A program made the translations under genes and the position numbers. From positions 1 to 64,000 of the forward strand of contig UQDS01000004.1 of the NCBI GenBank assembly GCA_900539865.1: DNA of 64,000 bases, read 5' to 3'. The notes beneath the pieces are model-generated. The model searched no databases. It had not been told where the DNA came from and saw only the letters and a program-made list of their open reading frames with translations. The DNA is from an uncultured Mollicutes bacterium. GTDB lineage: Bacteria > Bacillota_I > Bacilli_A > RFN20 > CAG-288. Within the stretch, counting starts at the first letter, position 1. Every line of letters begins with the position of its first letter. Of this stretch, positions 23,463-31,239 are shown in pieces.

Positions 23463-24491
23463 TTATTTACCTTCATCTTCTAAAGATCTGTTCGGTTCGG
23501 AAGTAAAGCTCATCGGTGCAAAAAGTCCTAATGGAATCATGTGATGCGCTGCTTTTGCAATCATGGCTGCGTTATCTGTTGTGCACCAAAGAGGTGGGAT
23601 GACAACGTCGATATTGTCGTTTGCAAAGCGGCGCTTCACTTCTTCACGAAGGTAGGAGTTTGCACTGACACCACCGCCGACAACAACTTGTTTCACGTTC
23701 TTATCTAAAGCAGCCTGATGAAGTTTGTCTAAGAGCTGATTGATAAAGTGAACTTCTGTGCTTCTTGCATAGGATTTGACAACATCTTCCGGAAGATTTC
23801 CATTTTCATCTTTTGGCTCTTTCTCAATGAGACGAACCAGATGAGATTTCAAACCAGAGTAGGAGAGGTTGTACCCGTCTACTTTCGGTTTCGGAAGAGG
23901 GAACGTTTTGATTTCCGGATCTTGGCTGACTTTATCAATCCAGACACCGCCAGGATAGGGTAACCCTAAGGAACGAGCAACTTTATCAAAAGCTTCTCCG
24001 ATTGCATCGTCTTCTGTCTCACCGATGATTTCAAAGTGCATAGGAGAAGGAAGATAGACGATTTCGGAATTGCCACCGCTTGCAATCAAAGCAAGAAGCG
24101 GGTATTGGAATGGTGTGACATATTCGTTTGCATAGATATGTCCAGCTAAGTGATGGACAGAAATCAAAGGAACATTGAGGTATTGGGCAATTGTCTTAGC
24201 AGCCATGACACCAATTTGTAAAGCGCCAGGAAGACCAGGACCTCCTGTGACAGCGACATGGGTGATGGTGTTATAATCAAATCCTTTTAACGATAAGGCA
24301 AAGGATACGACTTTGGTGATGTTGTGAAGGTGGAGACGACTTGCAAGTTCCGGATAGACACCTCCGAAACACTGATGGTCCTTGATTTGTGTATTGACCG
24401 TATTGACGAGAAGTTCTTCGCCGTTTTTTAAGATGGCAACTGCTGTTTCATCGCAACTAGATTCAATGGCTAAAATGATTTCATCTTTCAT
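23463..24491 (-). CDS. tsaD: tRNA t6A37 threonylcarbamoyltransferase TsaD
   Basis: 342 residues, ASKHA fold. ESSCDETAVAI at the N-terminus, the metal-binding HHLAGH at 113-118, GGNSEIVYLP and the GGGVSANSYLR phosphate loop. It transfers threonylcarbamoyl from the adenylate to A37 of ANN-decoding tRNAs, in complex with TsaB and TsaE, which are encoded just upstream. It overlaps rimI by 4 bases (ATGA), and AAAGGAG lies 8 bases before the ATG. A typical length and complete active site. Confidence 0.98.
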   Translation of the reverse strand: MKDEIILAIESSCDETAVAILKNGEELLVNTVNTQIKDHQCFGGVYPELASRLHLHNITKVVSFALSLKGFDYNTITHVAVTGGPGLPGALQIGVMAAKTIAQYLNVPLISVHHLAGHIYANEYVTPFQYPLLALIASGGNSEIVYLPSPMHFEIIGETEDDAIGEAFDKVARSLGLPYPGGVWIDKVSQDPEIKTFPLPKPKVDGYNLSYSGLKSHLVRLIEKEPKDENGNLPEDVVKSYARSTEVHFINQLLDKLHQAALDKNVKQVVVGGGVSANSYLREEVKRRFANDNIDVVIPPLWCTTDNAAMIAKAAHHMIPLGLFAPMSFTSEPNRSLEDEGK

Positions 24492-24922
24492 GAAAACAGC
24501 TCCTTTCTATAACACACGGCATCTTCTATGGGAGAAAGATAATAATTTTTTCTTTCGCGGTAGGAGAGAAAACCGTTATTTTCGTATAGCCGTATGGCTT
24601 TTACATTGCTTTTTCTAACTTCTAAGAAGAGGGTTTGAATCTCTTTGCGCTTCAGATCCTCCAAAGCGCTTTTTAATAGAAATTGTCCGTAGCCCTTCCC
24701 TTCGTTTTCTTCTAGGATGGCAATATCGTCCAATTCAGCTTCTGCCCCTTCTAAGGTAAGAGAAAGAAAACCGACAGGTTTGTTCTCATCTTCGAGAACA
24801 TAAAGAAGACGGTAAGGACAATTTAAATAAAGTAGAACATCTTCTTTTGTAAGAGTAGGAATGCGTTCAATCGCATTTTCTAACAAAGGGATGTCTTCTT
24901 TTGTTCCTAAACGGAATATCAT
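24488..24922 (-). CDS. rimI: GNAT N-acetyltransferase, RimI-like
   Basis: 144 residues, GNAT fold. The acetyl-CoA-binding segment is LEENEGKGYGQFLL (about 77-90), followed by LFLEVRKSNVKAIRLYENNGF, the standard RimI/GNAT ending. RimI acetylates the N-terminus of ribosomal protein S18 in model bacteria. Here it lies between tsaB and tsaD with 4-base overlaps on both sides, the order seen in many Firmicutes. The RimI identity rests on context plus fold. Confidence 0.88.
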   Translation of the reverse strand: MIFRLGTKEDIPLLENAIERIPTLTKEDVLLYLNCPYRLLYVLEDENKPVGFLSLTLEGAEAELDDIAILEENEGKGYGQFLLKSALEDLKRKEIQTLFLEVRKSNVKAIRLYENNGFLSYRERKNYYLSPIEDAVCYRKELFS

Positions 24923-25524
24923 ATTTTGCTTAAATATTCCGGGAGAAACTCTTCGTTTCTCTCTGAAAAATCGATGAAGGAATCTTGATGCATAACCATC
25001 ATTTCTACGATATCGATCTCTTTTAACAAGCGAGAAGATAACGCTTCTTTCGCTTTTACATCTTTCTTTTCTACAACAATAGTATCGGCTGTGATTTTTG
25101 CTTCGATATCTGCTTTATTCACTTTTTCGAAGCATACAGTTTCCTGTTCTTTATGCGCATAGAAAAGATTTGCACTGCGGTCAGATAAGACCGCATTATC
25201 GCCAGCGATTGTCATCAAGTCCATGGTAGGAATACCAAAGAGCTTGACCTTGTCATTTAAGGCGTATACAGTTTTGGCAATAGTCAAACCTAAACGAATG
25301 CCAGTATTGCTTCCCGGGCCTAAAAGGCAATAAAAATTATCGACGTCCTTTAAGGTGATCTTATGATCATCTAAAAGACTTTGAATGCCCAAATGGCTTC
25401 TTTCTAATGCCTTTTTGGGATCGCCCATATCGATTGTCTGGTATTCATTTCCGACACAAAGGGCAAATTCGAGCGCTTTGGTAGCGCTGTTGATGAATAA
25501 GGATACAGTTTTAGAATCTTTCAT
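24919..25524 (-). CDS. tsaB: t6A complex dimerisation protein TsaB
   Basis: About 201 residues, an inactive ASKHA paralogue that scaffolds TsaD and TsaE. It has the TsaB-typical LLGPGSNTGIRLGLTIAKT near residue 65-83. I start at MKDSKTVSLF because it aligns with the family N-terminus; longer in-frame starts run up to 48 bases further into tsaE and lack a ribosome site. It overlaps tsaE by 14 bases and rimI by 4. The C-terminal half is short and divergent. Confidence 0.9.
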   Translation of the reverse strand: MKDSKTVSLFINSATKALEFALCVGNEYQTIDMGDPKKALERSHLGIQSLLDDHKITLKDVDNFYCLLGPGSNTGIRLGLTIAKTVYALNDKVKLFGIPTMDLMTIAGDNAVLSDRSANLFYAHKEQETVCFEKVNKADIEAKITADTIVVEKKDVKAKEALSSRLLKEIDIVEMMVMHQDSFIDFSERNEEFLPEYLSKI

Positions 25525-25954
25525 CGTGAATAACAATCTTTCTTTTTTCTTCATCGAGATAACTGATCTCAACTTTGATAATGGGGTGGTAATTTAACAC
25601 AGAGGCGCTTGCAAAGACAGGCCATTCGATGTAAGTGATGATGTTTTCATCACCCATGACATCATCTAAACCGATGTCTTTACGCTGTTCATCTGCGTTT
25701 TCTAAACGATAGCAATCAACATGATAAAGTGTCTTCTCGCTACCTTGATAGACTTTAATCAAGTTAAAAGTAGGAGAGTTGATGATACCTTTTACGCCGA
25801 GCGCTTTACCGATTCCTTGGCAGAAGGCAGTCTTTCCTGCGCCTAAATTACCAGAGGCTAGGATGACTTCACCGCCGTGAAATGTTTCGACAAGTTGTCT
25901 TGCAATCTCTTTTGTTTCTGCGGGGGAATTGGTGATAAATTCTGTAGTTTTCAT
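25511..25954 (-). CDS. tsaE: t6A biosynthesis ATPase TsaE
   Basis: 147 residues, P-loop ATPase. Walker A is GNLGAGKT at about 36-43; the family's NSPTFNLIKVY segment and YHVDCYRLE follow, then YIEWP. It drives turnover of the TsaBD complex. It is first of the four t6A/rimI genes and follows the 470-residue membrane protein gene by 4 bases, so transcription probably comes from the promoter before that gene. No clear ribosome site precedes its ATG, suggesting coupled translation. Confidence 0.96.
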   Translation of the reverse strand: MKTTEFITNSPAETKEIARQLVETFHGGEVILASGNLGAGKTAFCQGIGKALGVKGIINSPTFNLIKVYQGSEKTLYHVDCYRLENADEQRKDIGLDDVMGDENIITYIEWPVFASASVLNYHPIIKVEISYLDEEKRKIVIHDERF

Positions 25955-25958
25955 ATTT

Positions 25959-27371
25959 TTATTTGTTGATAATTTCTTCTAAGTGATCAATCAACTGGAA
26001 GGTCTTATCGTTGATTTCCTTATAGGACTCCAATGTTCCAGGAACTTGTCTCTTCTTCACGGGGATGTTCATCAATTCATCAGAGAGGTTGAAACCGATA
26101 CGAGTGCCATAAGAGTTGATGGAGATAAAACCGGATTGGAAGACTTGGTTCGGTACTAAAGAGTTGAGCAATTCGACAGTCTTTTCATCGAAGAATTTGG
26201 CCGAGAGAGAAACATTCGCTAAAAAGACAACAACACGGCTTGCAAGTCCGGGGACTTTGACCGCTTTAAAGCCAGTGAGATAGTTGGGAAGCATGTTGTA
26301 TTTCTTATCGCCCATGATGTAGATAATCATGCTTTCTTCAGAACTGACCGCAAGCTCATAAGAGCAGAATCTGCCAAAGAGGCCGTAGTGATTTGTGGCA
26401 CCAGCGTTTTCCTTCATGCACTTTTCTGTGTCAATCTTCTTTTGGTTGGAGACATCGGTGTTGTTTGCTTCATCAGAAAGCTTCAAGTCAACAACGGTCA
26501 TATCCTGGCTTTGCAGTTCGGTTGTTCCAGTTAAGGTGTTACCGATTTCCTGCGGGATATAAGGAGTTCCATCCAAATTGATGAAATCAGAAGGAAGTTC
26601 ATTCGCTTTGCTAAGGGGAAGTGGAGGAACGACGACAGCCATCTCAGCGATTTGAATTTCATAGCCGTGACGCTTTCCGACGACAACAGAGCGAGAATCA
26701 ATCGAGGAAATAGTACGATAGCAGTGAGCTTGAATGAAATTGGTTTCATCGACTTTCGCATCCGGGCACATCTTTGCATCTTCGACATCTAATCCATAGA
26801 GGATATAACCATCTAAGGCATCTTCGTATTCGCTCAAAAATTCATGGATTGTCTTGGAATCTTTTTTGTTGCAGACAGAGGTTAAGACAAAACAACCGAT
26901 GACAATGGCAAAGACAATGCCGATGACAAGGATAGAAATCCAGCTTGCTTTTTGCCCGACAGTGAAAGCGACCGCGAGACCGCTAGCTAAAGAGACAAGC
27001 ATAACAACAGTGGCGACAATAGAGAGAATTTTGTTTTTCTTTAATTTTTTAGCGGATTTCAAGCGGATGTTCTCAATGTCATCATCGATATTGCTCAAAC
27101 CGTCATAGACGTATTTAATCGGGTGGAAATAAGTCATTTCCGTGACTTTATTCAACAAGTTGATTTCGCCGTCGATCTCATCGATTTTGGGTGTGGCAGG
27201 GGTGTTTAAAGAATGATCTTCGACAGGGATCATTTCATTGGGGTTTTCCGGGTCAACTCCTCTTTCTTCATCGGTGAGGCTTTTATCGGTTTCCTGTTCC
27301 GGTTGTAATTCTTTTTGCTCTTCGTTGATCTCTTCGTTTTCAACTGTGGGTTTATTGTTTAATTCTTCCAT
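25959..27371 (-). CDS. Membrane protein of unknown function with acidic N-terminus
   Basis: 470 residues from the ATG at 27371 (a GTG four codons earlier has no better ribosome site). The first 75 residues are Glu-rich and probably disordered; two transmembrane segments lie at about 114-136 and 143-166; the remaining 300 residues are soluble and end in a helix (about 430-470). The two helices are close together, so both termini are likely cytoplasmic. I recognise no domain. It is the first gene of an operon with tsaE-tsaB-rimI-tsaD-asnS, with a promoter upstream. Its acidic tail plus helix layout resembles that of the 402-residue protein at the other end of the same operon, without sequence similarity that I can see. 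Confidence 0.8.
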   Translation of the reverse strand: MEELNNKPTVENEEINEEQKELQPEQETDKSLTDEERGVDPENPNEMIPVEDHSLNTPATPKIDEIDGEINLLNKVTEMTYFHPIKYVYDGLSNIDDDIENIRLKSAKKLKKNKILSIVATVVMLVSLASGLAVAFTVGQKASWISILVIGIVFAIVIGCFVLTSVCNKKDSKTIHEFLSEYEDALDGYILYGLDVEDAKMCPDAKVDETNFIQAHCYRTISSIDSRSVVVGKRHGYEIQIAEMAVVVPPLPLSKANELPSDFINLDGTPYIPQEIGNTLTGTTELQSQDMTVVDLKLSDEANNTDVSNQKKIDTEKCMKENAGATNHYGLFGRFCSYELAVSSEESMIIYIMGDKKYNMLPNYLTGFKAVKVPGLASRVVVFLANVSLSAKFFDEKTVELLNSLVPNQVFQSGFISINSYGTRIGFNLSDELMNIPVKKRQVPGTLESYKEINDKTFQLIDHLEEIINK

Positions 27372-27407
27372 AAAAAATCTCACTTTCTAATAAAAGATAT
27401 ATAGTAA

Positions 27408-27436
27408 ATTATACAAAATATATATATTAAATTAAA
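27408..27436 (-). promoter_or_regulatory. Promoter of the membrane protein-t6A-asnS operon
   Basis: Minus strand TTTAAT (27431-27436), 17 bases, TATAAT (27408-27413), 37 bases before the ATG. The AT-rich surroundings lower the certainty. Confidence 0.5.
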
Positions 27437-27671
27437 GTTAGTTATCGAGAAAAAGAAACATTTGTCATCATTTCGTTTTTTTGCTTTGTCGCTGCTGATT
27501 TTGAAACAAAGATAAGAAAAGTACGATGTTTATAAAAGACAGGCAAAACAGCTGATAAAAAATTGCAAACTATCTCTCCTTTAAAGTGAAAAATACGTCT
27601 GTTGCAATGTTGATTTGAAAAAAGGAATCTTACACTGTAATACAAGTTGTTAATTTTAAATTTTCCCGAAA
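27437..27671. other. Intergenic stretch with no feature seen
   Basis: Between the promoter of the preceding operon and the yhaM terminator. A 67-codon open frame here (27442-27645) has no ribosome site or family resemblance and is taken as chance. Confidence 0.5.
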
Positions 27672-27701
27672 GAAAAAAGCTTCTCCAAGAAGAGAAGCTT
27701 T
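27672..27701 (-). terminator. Terminator after yhaM
   Basis: Minus strand AAAGCTTCTC / GAGAAGCTTT, loop of 5, followed by a T-run; 9 bases beyond the stop. Confidence 0.85.
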
Positions 27702-27710
27702 GATGATTTG

Positions 27711-28649
27711 TTATTTACTAGAGTGAGGCTTAAAGAAGCTAAGGGAATCAAGCCAGGTGATTTTATTGGTGTAAGTTCCTTCTTCGGTGGTTTCGTAAGC
27801 GGTGCGAAGAAGTTCGAGCTTAGAGTCCATCTCATCGAGCATATGAAGAGCAAAAGCTTCCGCAGTTAAAGGGACTTTGGGTGAGCCGAATTCCAGCTTG
27901 CCGTGGTGGGCTAAAATCATATGAGTTAAGACGGTGAGTTTCTCTTCGTCGATTTTCATGGATTTGCCTTTTTCATAGACCATCATGGCGCCGATGGTGA
28001 TGTGTCCTAAGAGATTTCCTTCTTCTGTGTAGCTTGCAGCTGTGGAAGAAGAGAGTTCTCTTGTCTTTCCTAAGTCGTGAAGAAGAGAGCCGGCGATGAG
28101 ATAATCTCTATTTAAAACAGCGTATTGATCGCACGCTTTGATTGCCATGGCACAGATGGAAAGAGAGTGAAAAAGCAAACCGCCTCGATAAGCGTGATGG
28201 ACAGTGACAGCAGCAGGATAGGTGGTGTATTTATCGTAATTTTCATCGATGAGTTCTTTCGTCAACGCTAAGAGCTCTCTGTCTTGAATCAGTGAAATAA
28301 AATCATTTAATCTCTCTTTGAGTTTGTCTAAAGAAACCGGTGCGCTAGGAACAAAGCGAGAAAGATCGACTTCACTTTCAGATACGCCTTCTAATTCGTT
28401 GATTTTAAGCTGGGGGTGGCCGCGATAGTTTTGCATCATACCATTGATAGAAACGAGTTTTCCGGAAACACAGATTTCCATATCATAATTGTCCACGTTC
28501 CACTTGCGCGCTTCTAATGTTCCGCTGTTATCTTGTAGCGTGATAGAAAGATAAGCAGAACCGTTGTTACTTAAGGCGCGTGTCGCTTGTTTTACCATAA
28601 AAATTTGCGAGGAGATAGGGCCTTCATAATTCAAGATGTCTTTAATCAT
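27711..28649 (-). CDS. yhaM: 3'-5' exoribonuclease YhaM-like, OB fold plus HD domain
   Basis: 312 residues, the YhaM length. The N-terminal OB domain (about 10-85, LQDNSGTLEARKWNV) is followed by an HD phosphohydrolase-type domain with HHAYRGGLLFHSLSI, the HD pair in LLHDLGK (about 197-203) and LTHMILAHHGKLEFGSP. YhaM trims RNA and single-stranded DNA 3' ends. I start at the ATG at 28649, which overlaps recX by 8 bases; a GTG six codons earlier is an alternative. It is co-transcribed with recX. Confidence 0.92.
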   Translation of the reverse strand: MIKDILNYEGPISSQIFMVKQATRALSNNGSAYLSITLQDNSGTLEARKWNVDNYDMEICVSGKLVSINGMMQNYRGHPQLKINELEGVSESEVDLSRFVPSAPVSLDKLKERLNDFISLIQDRELLALTKELIDENYDKYTTYPAAVTVHHAYRGGLLFHSLSICAMAIKACDQYAVLNRDYLIAGSLLHDLGKTRELSSSTAASYTEEGNLLGHITIGAMMVYEKGKSMKIDEEKLTVLTHMILAHHGKLEFGSPKVPLTAEAFALHMLDEMDSKLELLRTAYETTEEGTYTNKITWLDSLSFFKPHSSK

Positions 28650-29490
28650 AGATATTGTGATCCTCACTTTCTAAAAGATGATTGATCTCGTCGTAACGAA
28701 AACCTTTTTGCAAAAGTTTGCGTTTGATCTTTTCTTTGATCTGCGCGGGCGTGATGTTCTTCTTTTGAATAGAATTATAACATTTCAGCGCTTCTTTTTT
28801 TAACAAAGTGCTCCTTTTTTCTTCTTCAGCTTCAACCAATTTGTCTTCTCGTGACTGAAAATAAGAGCGGATGGCTTCGTTTGTCACTTCAACGGAGAAC
28901 CCTTTGCGCAAGAGAAAAGAGCGCATGTATTCTTTTTTCTTTTCTAATATCAAGTCTTGCTTTGATTTGTCAATTCGCTTTAAGAGATCTGGTATTTTGT
29001 CCTCACCATCGTTCAACAACGATAAAATCTCTTCTTCTTTTAACAAATCTTTTGAAATTCCTTTTTGAATCAATTGCATCTCAATCGCTTTGGGACCATA
29101 GCCTTTTTGGGTGCGATCTTGAATAAAATCAAAAACATAATCTTTATCATTGATGATGTTTTGTTCCAAATAAGGGAGGAGAAGATTCCTCAGTTTGGTT
29201 TCCGGCAAAGAAAATTTTGTCTTTAATTTGTTGTAAACCTGTTGATATGTGTATCTACCTTTTGTTAGCAAAGCGGAGAGATAACGACGTGCTTTATGAA
29301 GCTTTTCTTCTTCTAACAATTGAGAAAACTCGCTTTTTGACAATTCTTTTCCAGGATAAAAATAACCGTTTAGATACGTTTGACTATCTAAAAGAATTTC
29401 TCTTTTTTCAAAGACAAGAACGATATTTCCTTTTTTTATTCTCACTTCTTGAATGCGTAAAGGTTGTACAGCGGATTTGCTTTTCTCCAT
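28642..29490 (-). CDS. recX: Regulatory protein RecX
   Basis: 282 residues, all-helical three-helix repeats typical of RecX: ARRYLSALLTKGRYTYQQVYNKLKTK pattern, then GYGPKAIEMQLIQKGIS and a C-terminal KLLQKGFRYDEINHLLE. RecX binds inside the RecA filament and limits recombination. Gram-positive RecX proteins are about 260-270 residues, so the length fits. GAGG lies 11 bases before the ATG. It overlaps yhaM by 8 bases; this pairing is not a classical one. Confidence 0.85.
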   Translation of the reverse strand: MEKSKSAVQPLRIQEVRIKKGNIVLVFEKREILLDSQTYLNGYFYPGKELSKSEFSQLLEEEKLHKARRYLSALLTKGRYTYQQVYNKLKTKFSLPETKLRNLLLPYLEQNIINDKDYVFDFIQDRTQKGYGPKAIEMQLIQKGISKDLLKEEEILSLLNDGEDKIPDLLKRIDKSKQDLILEKKKEYMRSFLLRKGFSVEVTNEAIRSYFQSREDKLVEAEEEKRSTLLKKEALKCYNSIQKKNITPAQIKEKIKRKLLQKGFRYDEINHLLESEDHNIYD

Positions 29491-29541
29491 CGATTGGTGT
29501 CCTCACTGATTATTGGTCAACAAAAACAAAAGAAATCAAAA

Positions 29542-31230
29542 TCAGTCGTTCTTTTTCTGACTCTCGTTTTTTCTTTGTTTTTCTCTTTCTTCTGCTTCGG
29601 AAGTGGTTCTTGTTTTAATCTCGATGAATTGATGAGGTTTAATTTGAATACCCGTCTTTTCATCATAGGTGACAACAGAGCCTTTCGGCTGATGTTTTTC
29701 TAATTCTTTCGCTTGCTTTTGTTCTAGGCGTTTCTTTGCTTTTAACGATTTTTTCATCTCTTTGATCATGCTCTTCTTCTTTTGAAATTGCAGATCTTTT
29801 CTAGATTCTTTTTCAATTTCTTCTTTGCTGGCTTGATTGTGGAGGATGCTGTTTGTCTCATCAGCAATCTTTGCTAAGTCAGCGCAGGTGATCTGATAAG
29901 TGTCATCTTCTTTCCAATCTTTTTCTTCTTCTTTGACTGGAGGATAATTTAAGGAATCTTGAATCTGTGAGCTCATCTCTTTGAAAGAAGATTCGACTTC
30001 TTTGCGAGACAAAAGCTTAGGCGTTTCCGTTTTCTTCTCTTTGTTTGCTTCTTGTAAGGTCTTTAAAAAATCGGCTATTTCCGGATCTTCTTGATCCAAA
30101 TTCATGATAGATAAATCATAAATCGTGCTAGTATCCGTAAGGATCTTATATTTCATTGGTGTGCCGCGATAGCAAAGATAAGAGATCAAACCGACAACAA
30201 AGATAAAGTAGAAAGTGGTGACACTCCAAAGAATATTGGCAGCAGAAGCCATAGCGACCAAAGAGCCATCCGGGGCAATGCCACGCATGAAGAAACCGAA
30301 GATATCTTGGAAGAGAATTTCTGGAACGCCGATGGTGATAAGACTAGAGACGGTTTGAATAAAACCAGTTCCGTAAAGAGATTTTATAAAGAAATCAGCA
30401 TTCATTGTCTGCTGAGGAATCAAGGCGTAGAAACAGAAGAACGGAATAGTGCTCATCAAGAAGAGCTTGACAACATTGATCAAGAGCACCTTGAAAACAA
30501 CACCTTTATGATGACTCAAACGCCGCATCTCAATGCGATAAGTGGCAAGATGCGTCGCAAGGCGTCTGCGGTATTTGCTAGGATCTTTGATGATGTGTAA
30601 TTTAGTGAGGATATTGACCCCTGTATTTAAAACAAAGCGGTGCAAAGGTCGACAATAGGCGATCAAGATTGCACCGACACAATAAATCAAACCGACAGCA
30701 AGGCAAATATAAACAAGATACAACATCGGCATATCGCCTAAAAATTGAATGGGGATTTGTTTGATTGTTCCATAACCTAAAATGACAATCACAGCGTAAT
30801 ATAGCGTCATGGTAAATTGGTTGAGAATAAAGTCCATCGTCAAAACACTGGCCGCATGGGGAAGCGAAACTTTTTGCTTGGAAAAAGTATACGCTTGAAT
30901 CAAAGGAGCGCCAGTTTTGATGAAGATGGAAACAACACCGCCAATCATCGTATTGATGATACCTTGACCATAATGGTATTGGCGGTTGAAGATGTTCGTT
31001 AAGAGTTTCAAACAGAAACCCTCTAAAAGAATCATGGCGAAAAAGACAATAGCAAAAGCAAGCACAAGCGGTAAGAAATGTGCTTTGCTTAAAGCCTGGA
31101 ATGTTTTTTGGGGATCATCTTTTAAGATGTAGTAGATCGCAAGCGAGGTTAAGATTAAGAAGAAAGAAACCTGCAAAAAAAGTTTTAGATTTCGTTTTTT
31201 CTTGTTCGGATCCATTGCTTTTTCAGCCAT
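29542..31230 (-). CDS. YbhN/MprF-type integral membrane protein with long cytoplasmic tail
   Basis: 562 residues. Residues about 15-360 form 8 or so membrane segments of the lysylphosphatidylglycerol synthase TM / UPF0104 family (YbhN, AglD), with the family-typical GGVVSIFIKTGAPLIQAYTFSK and GVPEILFQDIFGFF. This half of MprF flips aminoacyl-phosphatidylglycerol; stand-alone members are thought to move lipids. There is no synthase domain. Instead about 190 charged, coiled-coil-like residues (KKKSMIKEMKKSLKAKKR region) extend at the C-terminus. It is 9 bases downstream of gltX. Lipid substrate unknown. Confidence 0.85.
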   Translation of the reverse strand: MAEKAMDPNKKKRNLKLFLQVSFFLILTSLAIYYILKDDPQKTFQALSKAHFLPLVLAFAIVFFAMILLEGFCLKLLTNIFNRQYHYGQGIINTMIGGVVSIFIKTGAPLIQAYTFSKQKVSLPHAASVLTMDFILNQFTMTLYYAVIVILGYGTIKQIPIQFLGDMPMLYLVYICLAVGLIYCVGAILIAYCRPLHRFVLNTGVNILTKLHIIKDPSKYRRRLATHLATYRIEMRRLSHHKGVVFKVLLINVVKLFLMSTIPFFCFYALIPQQTMNADFFIKSLYGTGFIQTVSSLITIGVPEILFQDIFGFFMRGIAPDGSLVAMASAANILWSVTTFYFIFVVGLISYLCYRGTPMKYKILTDTSTIYDLSIMNLDQEDPEIADFLKTLQEANKEKKTETPKLLSRKEVESSFKEMSSQIQDSLNYPPVKEEEKDWKEDDTYQITCADLAKIADETNSILHNQASKEEIEKESRKDLQFQKKKSMIKEMKKSLKAKKRLEQKQAKELEKHQPKGSVVTYDEKTGIQIKPHQFIEIKTRTTSEAEEREKQRKNESQKKND

Positions 31231-31239
31231 TGTTCTACC

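Noticed and set aside
27442..27645. 67-codon minus-strand frame between operons
   Set aside because: No ribosome site or known family; Lys/Arg/Phe-biased and unlikely to be translated.
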